Assembly: GCF_004022265.1 (NCBI RefSeq)
Contig: NZ_SAVB01000011.1
Coordinates: forward strand, 1-64,000
Length of the DNA stretch: 64,000 bases
Origin: Paenirhodobacter ferrireducens
GTDB lineage: Bacteria > Pseudomonadota > Alphaproteobacteria > Rhodobacterales > Rhodobacteraceae
Direction: 5' to 3'
Position numbers and translations under genes: made by a program. Positions 1 to 8,157 of the stretch are shown piece by piece (the first letter of the stretch is position 1; each line of letters opens with the position of its first letter). The notes below the pieces were generated by a model, which searched no databases, was not told the origin of the DNA, and worked only from the letters and a program-made list of their open reading frames with translations.

Positions 1-44
1 ACGCGAGCCTTGAAGCCCGCGTCGTGATTTCTGCGTTTCGACAT
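1..44 (-). CDS. IS3-family transposase OrfA, N-terminal fragment
   Basis: Only the first 14 codons are in the window. The ATG is at 44-42 and reads MSKRRNHDAGFKAR, the usual opening of IS3-family OrfA proteins (helix-turn-helix DNA-binding subunit). A purine-rich AGGAGATCAG stretch lies just upstream as a ribosome binding site. OrfA would normally be followed by OrfB through a programmed frameshift, but this cannot be seen here. Confidence 0.75.
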   Translation of the reverse strand, partial: MSKRRNHDAGFKAR

Positions 45-125
45 GTTCTGATCTCCTCGTTCTTGGAGACCAGCAGACGTCAGATCGTAGCTTCCGTCAC
101 TGTCCAATTTTCGGGGAGGTGCTCA
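1..125 (-). mobile_element. End of an IS3-family insertion sequence (partial, runs off the window)
   Basis: Read on the minus strand, the element starts at 125 with TGAGCACC and continues into CCCCGAAAATTGGACAG, which has the look of an IS3-family left terminal inverted repeat. The transposase OrfA start codon follows at 44. Immediately outside position 125 the sequence becomes an in-frame piece of a GMC oxidoreductase, so the element interrupts that gene. The rest of the element, including the other inverted repeat and any target duplication, lies outside the window. The boundary at 125 is inferred from the IR and from the switch to coding homology. Confidence 0.75.
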
Positions 126-390
126 GTATCGCGCCGTGGGGGCGACGCAGGTGTGGAACCTGCCCTCCTACCCGGCAAGCCACAACATGGGCACCAACCG
201 GATGGCGGCGAAGGCCTCGGAGGGGGTGGTCGACGGCTGGGGCCGGGCGCATGACGTGCCGAACCTCTTCGTCTCGGACGGCAGCACCTTCCCGAGTTCG
301 AGCGCGGCGAACCCGACGCTGACCATCGTCGCCCTGGCGATCCGCTAGGCGGAGCACATCGCGCGCGAAATGGCGGCGGGCGCGCTGTGA
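126..390 (+). pseudogene. GMC-family oxidoreductase, C-terminal remnant
   Basis: The reading frame through 136-345 gives a typical GMC oxidoreductase C-terminal domain. It contains SHNMGTNRM (the conserved active-site His region), then VVD, NLFVSDGS and the end motif ANPTLTIVALAIR. The 5' part is removed by the IS3-family element ending at 125. An in-frame TAG at 346-348 interrupts the frame, after which the normal tail AEHIAREMAAGAL continues to a TGA at 388-390. It is therefore damaged twice and cannot make a functional flavoprotein. The intact ancestor would have been an FAD-dependent alcohol, gluconate or choline dehydrogenase type enzyme. Confidence 0.8.
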
Positions 391-475
391 GGGGTGGGTC
401 GGCGTCCCCGCGGCGCTGGCCCCGTTCCGTTCCGGTGGCAGAAACTTCTGGATTTTCCGTGCGGCAGGGAGAACT

Positions 476-490
476 CTGGTGCAACACCAG
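476..490. promoter_or_regulatory. Short perfect dyad upstream of the AcoR-like regulator
   Basis: CTGGTG and CACCAG are perfect inverted arms around a 3-nt centre (CAA), lying about 20 nt before the probable start codon of the regulator. It could be an autoregulatory operator. It is short and could also arise by chance in GC-rich DNA. Confidence 0.3.
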
Positions 491-509
491 CATTTGGGAG
501 GGTGCCAAG

Positions 510-2270
510 GTGGACCGAATGACCGAAGCGGAGCATCGCCAGGCGATCGCCGCATCCTGGGAGCGTTGTGCGCACCGCCACAATCTCGTCGCCGGCCTTG
601 CCCGCCCGATCCTGCGTCTGCGCAGCGAAGAGATTGCGCATCGCCGCGAGGCGTTCAACGACATGACCTCGGGCGAGCTGCAGGGGCTGTCGCAACTGGC
701 CGCGCTGGCCTCGGAGACCGCAAGCGCGCTCGTCGTCACCGACCGCGATCAGATCTTGCTGGACATCTATTGCCGCGACGCCGACCGCGACGCCTTCGAG
801 AGCCGGGGCGTCGCGCCCGGCTCGAACTGGGACGAGCGCATCGCAGGCACGAACGGCGTGTCGATGGCAAGTCTTGGCCGGCGCGCCGTCACCGTGCGCG
901 GCCGCGAACATTTCTATCAGACGCTGCGGCCCTTCGCCTGCACCGCCGTGCCGGTCTTCGACGCCGAGGATGCGGTGCTCGCGATCCTGAATTTCACCAC
1001 CATCGACCGCGGCAACACCGCGGATTTCGCCTTTGCGCGGCATGTGCTGAACGCGGCGGCGGACCGGGTGCAGGCCTGGCTCTTCCTGCGCCGCTTCGGT
1101 GCAGCGGTCACGTTGCGGGTCTCGCCCCCGTCCGACGCGTGGCCGGGGCGCAGCAATGCGCTGGTCGCGCTGGATGACGATGGCCGCATCGTCGCGATCA
1201 CCGCGGCGGCGCGCGCGGTCCTGCCGGCCCCCGAGCGCGAGGCCCCGCTGTGCGGCCGCAGCTTCGAGGAAACCTTCCGCACCCGGCTCGAGCTGGCCGA
1301 TAGGGGCCCCGATCGGCTGCTCAGCCTGAGCCTCGGCCCCGGGACCGCCGCCGGGGTGCCGCTCGGCCCGGCGGGTCCGCCACCGGCCCGGCCGCGCGGA
1401 GCCGAGGCCCTGACCGGGGCGCCGGCCTTTCTGGCACTGGCCGAAAGCGGCCTCTTGCCGCCGGCGCGGCTGCATCAGGCGCGGCGGCTGCTGCGGGCCG
1501 GCACGCCGGTGATGATCCGCGGCCCGGTCGGTGCGGGCAAAAGCCATGCCGCCCGCGCCCTGCTGGCAGAGGCGCGTCCGGAGCCGGGCCCGCCGGCGCT
1601 TCTCGACATCCGCAGCGAGACCGAGACCGCGATCGCCGATCGCATCGGCAGTTGGAGCGGTGGCGCGGCGGCGCTGCCCGATCTGCTGCTGGTCGAGTCG
1701 CTCGCCGACTGGCCGGTGCGGCTGCAAAGCGCGCTTCTGGGCTGTCTCGAACGGGCGGGCGCGGCCGGCCATCGCCCCGCCCTGGTCGCCACCTGCACGA
1801 GCGGCGATACCGGGCTGTTGCCGGAGCTTGGTCATTTTCTCGGCGGCTTCGTGCTCGATCTGCCGCCGGTGTGGCGGCTCGACAGCCGCGAGCGGCTGAT
1901 CCGCCATCTGCTGCGGACCTTGGTGCCGGGCGCCCCCCCGGTGCTGGGGGCCGAGGCGATGGCGGCGATCGCCGCGCATGACTGGCCCGGCAATATCCGC
2001 GAGCTGCGCAGCGCGCTGGACGTCGCCTGCGCCTGCTGCGATGGCGGGATGATCGCGCTGGCCGACCTGCCCGAGCATGTCGCCGGCCGGATCGGGGCGC
2101 CGGTGGAGACGGGCACACCGCCGGATCTGGCCGAGGTGCTTCGCCTGTGCGACTGGAACGTGACGCGGGCGGCGAAGGTGACGGGGCTGAGCCGGGCCAC
2201 CCTCAACCGCCGGATCCGCGAACAGGACCTGCACCGTCCCGGCAAGACCGTGCGCCGGCCGGTGCACTGA
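510..2270 (+). CDS. AcoR-like GAF / AAA+ / Fis-HTH transcriptional regulator lacking the GAFTGA loop
   Basis: About 586 residues from the GTG at 510 (GGGAGGG 7 nt upstream); ATG 519 is an alternative. The N-terminal third matches the GAF sensory region of AcoR-type regulators (ERIAGTNGVSMA, AVTVRGREHFYQ). The central part is a reduced AAA+ domain with Walker A GPVGAGKS and the late-domain motif DWPGNIREL. The C-terminus is a Fis-type helix-turn-helix (WNVTRAAKVTGLSRATLNRR). The GAFTGA loop that contacts sigma-54 is absent and Walker B is atypical (DLLLVES), so activation of an RpoN promoter is unlikely. It probably acts as a repressor or a sigma-54-independent regulator. It is convergent with the alcohol dehydrogenase at 2279-3301. 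AcoR-family proteins often sense alcohols or ketones, which makes that operon a possible target. Confidence 0.8.
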   Translation: MDRMTEAEHRQAIAASWERCAHRHNLVAGLARPILRLRSEEIAHRREAFNDMTSGELQGLSQLAALASETASALVVTDRDQILLDIYCRDADRDAFESRGVAPGSNWDERIAGTNGVSMASLGRRAVTVRGREHFYQTLRPFACTAVPVFDAEDAVLAILNFTTIDRGNTADFAFARHVLNAAADRVQAWLFLRRFGAAVTLRVSPPSDAWPGRSNALVALDDDGRIVAITAAARAVLPAPEREAPLCGRSFEETFRTRLELADRGPDRLLSLSLGPGTAAGVPLGPAGPPPARPRGAEALTGAPAFLALAESGLLPPARLHQARRLLRAGTPVMIRGPVGAGKSHAARALLAEARPEPGPPALLDIRSETETAIADRIGSWSGGAAALPDLLLVESLADWPVRLQSALLGCLERAGAAGHRPALVATCTSGDTGLLPELGHFLGGFVLDLPPVWRLDSRERLIRHLLRTLVPGAPPVLGAEAMAAIAAHDWPGNIRELRSALDVACACCDGGMIALADLPEHVAGRIGAPVETGTPPDLAEVLRLCDWNVTRAAKVTGLSRATLNRRIREQDLHRPGKTVRRPVH

Positions 2271-2278
2271 GGCGCCGC

Positions 2279-3301
2279 TCAGCGCCCGCCGAAGTCCAGC
2301 ACGATGCGGCCGGCGACCTCGCCCGCGGCCAACCGTTCGAGCGCGGCGTTGATGTCGGTGAACGGCACCCGCTCGACCGCCACGCGGAACGGGTGATCGG
2401 CGGCGAAGGCGAGGAAGGCCGAAAGCTCGGCCCGGGTGCCGACGGAGGACCCCATCACCCGGTGCCCGCCGTTGATCAGCCACATCATCGACAGGGGGAC
2501 GGGCTCGTGCACCAGCGCCACCGCGACGATCTGGCTGAGCGGGTTCGCCACCGCCGCGATCAGGTCCCAGACCTTCGGCGTCGGTGCAAAGTTCAGCGTG
2601 ATGTCCGCCCCGCCCCACTCGCAGATCGCCTGCACCTCGCCCGGGGCGACGGCCAGCGCCGCGCCGCGGGCGCGCATCTCGGCGCGCTTGCGGGCATCGG
2701 GTTCGACGACGGCGACGCGCAGCCCGCGGGCCAGCCCGATCTCGAGCGCATATTGCCCAAGCCCGCCCGCGCCGATCACCAGAAGCCGCGCCCCCGCGTG
2801 CACTTCGCAGCGTTCAAGCGCCGACCAGGCGGTCAGGCCCGCGCAGAGCAGCGGGCCGCCGCTGACCGGGGCGATCTCCTCGGGGATCGGCAGCGCGAAG
2901 CGGGTCTCGAGCAGCGCATACTCGGCAAAGGCACCGGGGGCATCGAGGCCGCGGGCGCGCTGCGCGGTGCAGAAGGTCTCGTGCCCGCCCAGGCAGGGGC
3001 CGCAGCCAAGGCAGGTGTCGTAAAGCCAGGGCAGGCCGACGCGGGTGCCATGGGGCAAGGGCCCCTCGCCCGCGACGATGCGCCCGATCCCCTCGTGACC
3101 GAGGATCAGCGGGAAGGCCCCGGGCGGCATCGGCTCCTCGCCGCGCTGCACGTGCAGGTCGGAATGGCACAGCCCGCAGGCCTCGAGCCGGACGAGGTAT
3201 TGCCCCGGGCCCGGCACCGGCACCGGTACCTCGGCCAGACGCAGCGCCGCCCCCGGCGCATCGAGCAGCGCCGCGCGCATCGTTTTCGGCAGATCACTCA
3301 T
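2279..3301 (-). CDS. Zinc-dependent alcohol dehydrogenase (MDR family)
   Basis: A 340-residue medium-chain dehydrogenase. Visible signatures are the catalytic zinc region CGLCHSDLH with GHEGIGRI, a cysteine cluster in the structural-zinc loop (CLGCGPCLGGHETFC), and a Rossmann dinucleotide site GAGGLGQYA near residue 173. It oxidises an alcohol or reduces an aldehyde with NAD(P). It is the last gene of the minus-strand ABC transporter operon: its ATG overlaps the end of the permease gene by 8 nt, implying translational coupling. In this polyamine-type context an aminoalcohol or aminoaldehyde substrate is possible, but the sequence alone does not show it. Confidence 0.88.
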   Translation of the reverse strand: MSDLPKTMRAALLDAPGAALRLAEVPVPVPGPGQYLVRLEACGLCHSDLHVQRGEEPMPPGAFPLILGHEGIGRIVAGEGPLPHGTRVGLPWLYDTCLGCGPCLGGHETFCTAQRARGLDAPGAFAEYALLETRFALPIPEEIAPVSGGPLLCAGLTAWSALERCEVHAGARLLVIGAGGLGQYALEIGLARGLRVAVVEPDARKRAEMRARGAALAVAPGEVQAICEWGGADITLNFAPTPKVWDLIAAVANPLSQIVAVALVHEPVPLSMMWLINGGHRVMGSSVGTRAELSAFLAFAADHPFRVAVERVPFTDINAALERLAAGEVAGRIVLDFGGR

Positions 3302-4094
3302 CGCGCACCCTTTCCGCCCCCATCAGCCGCGGCAGGTTGCCGAAGCGGCCGATCAATCCGAACACCAGCGCCGCGAGCGCCGCGAAGATCACCGAGACCA
3401 CGCCCAGGATCGGCGTGTAGCCATAGCGCAGGGCGTTGAAGATCTTGATCGGCAGGGTCTCGACGGTGAATCCCGCGACCATGTAGGCGATGATGTATTC
3501 GTTCAGGCTGAGCACGAAGGCGAAGGCATAGCCCGAGACGACATAGGGCAGCAGAAGCGGCCCGATCACCGTGCGCAGCACCGTCATCCGGTCGGCGCCC
3601 ATCACCCGCGCCGCCTCGATCAGGGCGCGGTCGGTGGCCTTGAGGCCAAGCGAGATGGTGACGAGCGGCAGGGTGACGAGGAAGACGCCATGCGAGACGA
3701 TCGTCGCCCAGATCTGGCCATAGCCGCCGACGGTCATCCAGAAGATCATGAAGCCAAGCGCCGAGATCACCGGCGGCAGCGCGAAGGGCGCAAGGCCGAG
3801 GCCGGTCAGCAGCCGCGCGACAAGCCCGCCGCGCTCCCATGCGTAGAGGGCCAGCGGCGCGGCGATGGCGACGGCAAGGGCGGCGGCGCAGCTCGCGATG
3901 ATGAGCGAGTTCATCAGCGGCACCAGCCATTCCCTGTCGTGGAAGAGCGCGCCATACCATTTCAGCGACAGGTCCTGCGGCGGAAAGCGCAGGCTCTGCG
4001 CGCCGTTCAGCGACACCCCGGTGACGACGATCAGCGGCGCCAGCAGCAGCGCCAGCAGCACGCAGATATAGGCAAGTTTCAGACCCCGGGTCAT
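3294..4094 (-). CDS. ABC transporter permease, PotC-like
   Basis: About 266 residues starting MTRGLKLAYICV. Several hydrophobic segments and the EAA loop (EAARVMGADRM, about residue 170) identify an inner-membrane permease of the polyamine/opine/iron type I ABC importers. The start at 4094 is set by the ATGA overlap with the preceding permease gene. A long upstream extension of this frame is only antisense-like coding over the neighbour and is rejected. It pairs with the permease at 4091-4948 and the ATPase at 4945-5982. Confidence 0.9.
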   Translation of the reverse strand: MTRGLKLAYICVLLALLLAPLIVVTGVSLNGAQSLRFPPQDLSLKWYGALFHDREWLVPLMNSLIIASCAAALAVAIAAPLALYAWERGGLVARLLTGLGLAPFALPPVISALGFMIFWMTVGGYGQIWATIVSHGVFLVTLPLVTISLGLKATDRALIEAARVMGADRMTVLRTVIGPLLLPYVVSGYAFAFVLSLNEYIIAYMVAGFTVETLPIKIFNALRYGYTPILGVVSVIFAALAALVFGLIGRFGNLPRLMGAERVRDE

Positions 4095-4948
4095 GCCGCC
4101 CCCCTGTCGCGCCCGGCGAGCGAGGCAAGCCCCACCAGCGCCAGCGCCACCAGCATCAGGAACACCGACATCGCCGCGGCGAAGGGCAGGTTCGCCTGAT
4201 AGATCGCCTGATCGGTGATGTGCACCGACAGCGTCCAGTGCCCGGGCCGGCCCAGAAGCTGCGGCAGCAGGTAGGAGCCGAGGGTGAAGACGAAGACGAG
4301 GATGAAGGCGCCGGTCAGCGCGCCGCGCTGCAAGGGCACCACGACGCCGAAGAAGGCGCGCGCGGCCGAGGCGCCCATCACCCGCGCCGCCTCGACGATC
4401 TCGGGATCGAGCCGCGAGACCGGGGCGTAAAGCACCAGCACCGCGAAAGGAAAGCCGAGATAGCACAGCCCGGTCAGCAGCGCGAAAAGCGAGGGCGTAT
4501 AGGCGCGCGGCGCGTCAATGAGCCCGATCGCGGCGAAGAGATTGCCGATCCCCGCGGTCTGCGACAGGAGCGTCGACAGCGAGAAGCCGATGATGACTTC
4601 GGAGAGCGACAGCACCGACAGAAGCACCACCAGAACCCGGGTCTGCACCGAGCGGCTCATCGAGGCGAGAAAGACGGTGAAGGGGAAGGCGAGCACCACG
4701 CAGATCGCCGCCGCGGCGAGCGAGATGCCGAGCGACACGGCCAGCACCCGGCCGAAGAACGGCGTCAGGAAGCGGATATAGCTTGCCCATTCGAAGCCCG
4801 GCTCGAAGAAGCCGCCCTCGACCCGATGCGCGACCGAGACCGAGAGCATGATCCCGAAGGGGACAAGGAAGAACAGGCCGAGCATCAGCGCTGGCCAGAG
4901 CGCGATCCAGCGCGGCACCGCGGTTTCGGGTTCGGCGAGATGGGTCAT
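4091..4948 (-). CDS. ABC transporter permease, PotB-like
   Basis: A 285-residue permease with six predicted hydrophobic segments and an EAA motif (EAARVMGASAARAF). It is the first of the two permease subunits of a spermidine/putrescine-type importer. It overlaps the ATPase gene upstream (ATGA at 4948-4945) and the second permease downstream (ATGA at 4094-4091), so the four transport genes are translationally coupled. No feature defines the substrate. Confidence 0.9.
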   Translation of the reverse strand: MTHLAEPETAVPRWIALWPALMLGLFFLVPFGIMLSVSVAHRVEGGFFEPGFEWASYIRFLTPFFGRVLAVSLGISLAAAAICVVLAFPFTVFLASMSRSVQTRVLVVLLSVLSLSEVIIGFSLSTLLSQTAGIGNLFAAIGLIDAPRAYTPSLFALLTGLCYLGFPFAVLVLYAPVSRLDPEIVEAARVMGASAARAFFGVVVPLQRGALTGAFILVFVFTLGSYLLPQLLGRPGHWTLSVHITDQAIYQANLPFAAAMSVFLMLVALALVGLASLAGRDRGAA

Positions 4949-5982
4949 GCCAGCACCACGCGCTTGCCGGGGCGGAAGCTGAGCGAGACGGCATCGCCCA
5001 CGCCGAAGGGCGGGCGGGCGCCGGGCGCGACCTGCGCGGTGATCACCTGCGCGCCGCAGCGGGTGACGAAATGCACGCTTTCTCCAAGGTCGCGGATGAA
5101 GGTGATCTCGGCGGCAAAGCCGGTGCCGGGGGCGGCGATCTCGACATGTTCGGGGCGCACGGACAGCTGGGCAAGACCCGGCGCCGCGGCGATGCGGTCG
5201 CCTTCGGCGGGCGCAAGGCGGTGGCCCAGCACCTCGATCGCCTGCCCGTCCCAGCGGCAGGGCATCAGGTTGGTGTTGCCGATGAAATCGGCGACGAAGG
5301 CATTCGCCGGCGCGTGATAGATCTCCATCGGCGTGCCGGCCTGCTGCACCTTGCCGTCCTTCATCACGATCACGAGGTCGGCCATGGTCAGGGCCTCCTT
5401 CTGGTCGTGGGTGACGACGACGGTGGTGACGCCAAGGCTCTGCTGGATCTGGCGCAGCTCGATCTGCATGTGCTCGCGCAGGCCTGCATCAAGCGCCGAG
5501 AGCGGCTCGTCGAGCAGGAAGACCTTGGGGTCGATCGCCAGACCGCGGGCGATGGCGACGCGCTGGCGCTGGCCGCCAGACAGCTGGTGGATGCGCCGCC
5601 CGCCCATGCCGGGCAGCTTCACCAGATCGAGAAGCCGCGCCGCGGTCGCCTGCCGGGTGGCGCGGTCGGTGCCGCGGATGGCCAGCGGATAGGCGATGTT
5701 CTCGGCCACGTCGAGATGGGGGAAGAGCGCGAGCGACTGGAACACCATGCCCATGCCGCGCTTGTGGCTGGGCACGGCGGAAAGGTCGGTGCCGCCGACC
5801 AGAATCCGCCCCTCGGACGGCGTCTCCAGCCCGGCGATCAGCCGCAACAGCGTGGTCTTGCCACAGCCCGAGGGGCCGAGCAGGCAGACGAACTTGCCGT
5901 TCGGAATGGTGATCGACACGTCGTCGAGCGCAAGATAGGTGCCGAAGCGCTTGCTCAGCCCCTCGATGCGGAGTTCGGTCAT
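4945..5982 (-). CDS. ABC transporter ATP-binding protein, PotA-like
   Basis: A 345-residue ATPase with Walker A GPSGCGKT (residues 36-43), signature LSGGQRQRVAIARG, Walker B FLLDEPLSALD, an H-loop VVTHDQ, and a C-terminal TOBE-type domain (LSVRPEHVEI). This is the standard arrangement of PotA/FbpC-type ATPases energising uptake of polyamines, ferric ions or opines. It lies between the periplasmic binding protein gene and the two permease genes. Confidence 0.92.
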   Translation of the reverse strand: MTELRIEGLSKRFGTYLALDDVSITIPNGKFVCLLGPSGCGKTTLLRLIAGLETPSEGRILVGGTDLSAVPSHKRGMGMVFQSLALFPHLDVAENIAYPLAIRGTDRATRQATAARLLDLVKLPGMGGRRIHQLSGGQRQRVAIARGLAIDPKVFLLDEPLSALDAGLREHMQIELRQIQQSLGVTTVVVTHDQKEALTMADLVIVMKDGKVQQAGTPMEIYHAPANAFVADFIGNTNLMPCRWDGQAIEVLGHRLAPAEGDRIAAAPGLAQLSVRPEHVEIAAPGTGFAAEITFIRDLGESVHFVTRCGAQVITAQVAPGARPPFGVGDAVSLSFRPGKRVVLA

Positions 5983-6039
5983 GGGGCCTCCTCAGCCTTG
6001 GGCGGCCCCGGCCGGAACCGGGGCGCGCGGGGGGTCACC

Positions 6040-7107
6040 TCAGCCGGTGATCAGTTCCGACCACTTCTGCGACACCCAGTCCCCCTTGTCGACGTAAAGG
6101 GTCGACAGCGGCAGGATCGGCGCCTTCTCGGACGAAACGGCGGCGAATTCGGCGTCGGTCAGGTCGGTCAGGTTGCGCGGCACCGTCGGCGCGGTGCCGA
6201 CATTGCGCGACAGTTTCGCCTGCACCGCGGGCTGCGCCATGTAGTCGATGAAGACCTGGGCCTGATCGAGCATCTTCGATGCTTTCGACACCACCCACGA
6301 GCCCGAGTCGAGCACCGCGCCCTCCTCCGGGAAGGTCGAGCGCACCGGCTTGCCCTGGCTCGCGGCGAGGCCCGTCACGTCGTGGTAATACTCGCCCATC
6401 GGGATCTCGCCGGTCTCCAGCGCCTGCTGGAACTGGCCCTCGTCGCGATACCACAGCCGCACGTTCGGCTTCAGCTCGGCCAGCTTCGCCATCACCTGAA
6501 GCACGCCGTCGTCGGTCTTCAGGATGTCGGTGCCGCCGAAGAAGGTGGTCGCGGTGATCTCGAGCAGGAACGAGTTCGAGGCAAGCGACATCAGGCCGAG
6601 CTTGTCCTTCTGCTCGGGCGCCCACAGCGCCTTCCACGAGGTCGGGGCCTCGGGGTAGGTCGCGGTGTTGGTGACGAGACTGACATACCAGCTCACCGCG
6701 CCGGTGCCGTAAAGCGTGCCGTCCTCATAGCGGTGCACGAAATGCTCGGGCAGCACGCCGAGGTTCTTCATCTTGCTCTCGTCGAGCTTCGCCCACAGAC
6801 CGGCGCGTTCGCCCTTGATGCGCGCGACCTGCGCCATCATCGAGACATCGGCCGGCGCCTGGTTCGCCCGCGCCGCCTGGCCCAGCTGCACCAGCCAGGC
6901 CTCGCCCGTGGGTTCGCCGATCGACTCGATCTCGATCCCGGTTTCCTTGGTGAACTCGGGGTAGATGAACTTGTCGAAGCTGTTCTGGAAATAGCCGCCG
7001 TAGGTGCCCACCTTCAGCGCCGCGCCCGAGGCCCGCAGCACCGAGGGGGCTGCAAGCATCGCGGCGCCGGCCGAGGTGGCGGCAAGGAATGCACGTCTGT
7101 TGATCAT
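6040..7107 (-). CDS. Extracellular solute-binding protein, PotD-like, with Tat-type signal
   Basis: 355 residues. The N-terminus MINRRAFLAATSAGAAM has the twin-arginine pattern RRxFL followed by a hydrophobic stretch, so Tat export to the periplasm is likely. The mature part begins like PotD/iron(III)-type binding proteins (LKVGTYGGYFQNSFDKFI). It captures the ligand for the downstream permeases and ATPase. The upstream neighbour is an agmatinase-family gene 29 nt away, which makes a guanidino or polyamine ligand the best guess. Confidence 0.9.
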   Translation of the reverse strand: MINRRAFLAATSAGAAMLAAPSVLRASGAALKVGTYGGYFQNSFDKFIYPEFTKETGIEIESIGEPTGEAWLVQLGQAARANQAPADVSMMAQVARIKGERAGLWAKLDESKMKNLGVLPEHFVHRYEDGTLYGTGAVSWYVSLVTNTATYPEAPTSWKALWAPEQKDKLGLMSLASNSFLLEITATTFFGGTDILKTDDGVLQVMAKLAELKPNVRLWYRDEGQFQQALETGEIPMGEYYHDVTGLAASQGKPVRSTFPEEGAVLDSGSWVVSKASKMLDQAQVFIDYMAQPAVQAKLSRNVGTAPTVPRNLTDLTDAEFAAVSSEKAPILPLSTLYVDKGDWVSQKWSELITG

Positions 7108-7136
7108 GGTCTTCTCCCTGGTGTCCGGCTTGTGTG

Positions 7137-8090
7137 TCAGCGGCCCCGCGGCACGCCGGGCAGCGCGCAGAGCATCTCGAAGAGGAAGTTCGCGGCGATG
7201 ACCGCGGTGTTGCCGGCCGGATCGTAGGGCGGCGAGACCTCGACCAGATCGCAGCCGACAAGGTTCAGTCCGGCGGTGCCGCGGATGATCTCGAGCCCCT
7301 GCATCGTGGTCAGCCCGCCGACCTCGACGGTGCCGGTGCCGGGCGCGAAGGCCGGGTCGAGGCTGTCGATGTCATAGCTGAGATAGACCGGCGCATCGCC
7401 GATCTTCGCGCGGATCTCGGCCATCAGCGGCGTCAGCGACTTGTGCCAGCATTCCTCGGCCTGGATGCAGGTCCAGCCCTGCTTGCGGCCCCACTCGAAT
7501 TCCTCGCGCGAGTAGCCGGTGCCGCGCAGGCCGATCTGGAACACCTTGTCGTTGATCAGGCAGCCCTCTTCCCACGCGCGGCGGAACGGGCAGCCATGCG
7601 CGACGGTCTCGCCGAACATGTCCTCGTTGGTGTCGGAATGCGCGTCGACATGGATCAGCGCGACGGGCCCGTGGCGTTCCTTGATCGCGCGCAGGATCGG
7701 CCAGGTCAGGGTGTGGTCGCCGCCAAGGGTCAGCGGGATCACGCCGTGGCTCAGCACCTCGCGGTAATGGCTGGCGATGATCTCGACCGATTTCTTCAGG
7801 TCGAAGGTGTTGATCGGCACGTCGCCGATATCGGCCACCTGCAGCGCCTCGAAGGGCGCGGCGCCGGTCGCCATGTTGTAGGGGCGGATCATCCGGCTTT
7901 CGTCGCGGATCTGGCGCGGGCCGAGGCGGGTGCCCGCGCGGTTCGAGGTGCCGATATCCATCGGAATCCCGAGGAAGCAGGCATCGAGCCCCGCCGCCGA
8001 GGGCGCCGCCGGCAGGCGCATCATCGTGGCCGGTCCCCCGAAGCGGGGCATGGTGTTGCCGCCAAGCGGCTGGTTCAGCGTTTTCGTCAT
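7137..8090 (-). CDS. Agmatinase / guanidino-acid ureohydrolase (arginase family)
   Basis: About 317 residues from ATG 8090 (MTKTLNQPLGG), preceded by GGAGG at 8100-8096; a longer upstream frame lacks a better ribosome site. The manganese-binding motifs of ureohydrolases are intact: GGDHT, DAHSD, and YDIDSLDPAFAPGTG. The enzyme hydrolyses a guanidino compound such as agmatine, guanidinobutyrate or guanidinopropionate, releasing urea and an amine. A polyamine-type importer follows directly and a LysR regulator precedes it, an arrangement expected for import plus degradation of a guanidino compound. Motifs alone cannot separate SpeB from GbuA or GpuA. Confidence 0.88.
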   Translation of the reverse strand: MTKTLNQPLGGNTMPRFGGPATMMRLPAAPSAAGLDACFLGIPMDIGTSNRAGTRLGPRQIRDESRMIRPYNMATGAAPFEALQVADIGDVPINTFDLKKSVEIIASHYREVLSHGVIPLTLGGDHTLTWPILRAIKERHGPVALIHVDAHSDTNEDMFGETVAHGCPFRRAWEEGCLINDKVFQIGLRGTGYSREEFEWGRKQGWTCIQAEECWHKSLTPLMAEIRAKIGDAPVYLSYDIDSLDPAFAPGTGTVEVGGLTTMQGLEIIRGTAGLNLVGCDLVEVSPPYDPAGNTAVIAANFLFEMLCALPGVPRGR

Positions 8091-8157
8091 TCTCGCCTCC
8101 ATCTGGGGGCGAGAATGCGCCGGGCCTTTCTTCGAAAGAATACCTGTGTATCGAAGT

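Noticed and set aside
510-2270. Calling the AcoR-like protein a sigma-54-dependent activator
   Set aside because: The GAFTGA loop is missing and no convincing -24/-12 promoter was seen next to it.
345-2618. A 757-codon minus-strand open frame opposite the AcoR-like regulator
   Set aside because: Arg/Ala/Gly-rich without motifs; the plus-strand GAF/AAA+/HTH protein explains the region.
5071-7227. A 718-codon plus-strand open frame over the PotA and PotD-like genes
   Set aside because: Low-complexity His/Arg/Gly-rich sequence, antisense to well-defined transporter genes.
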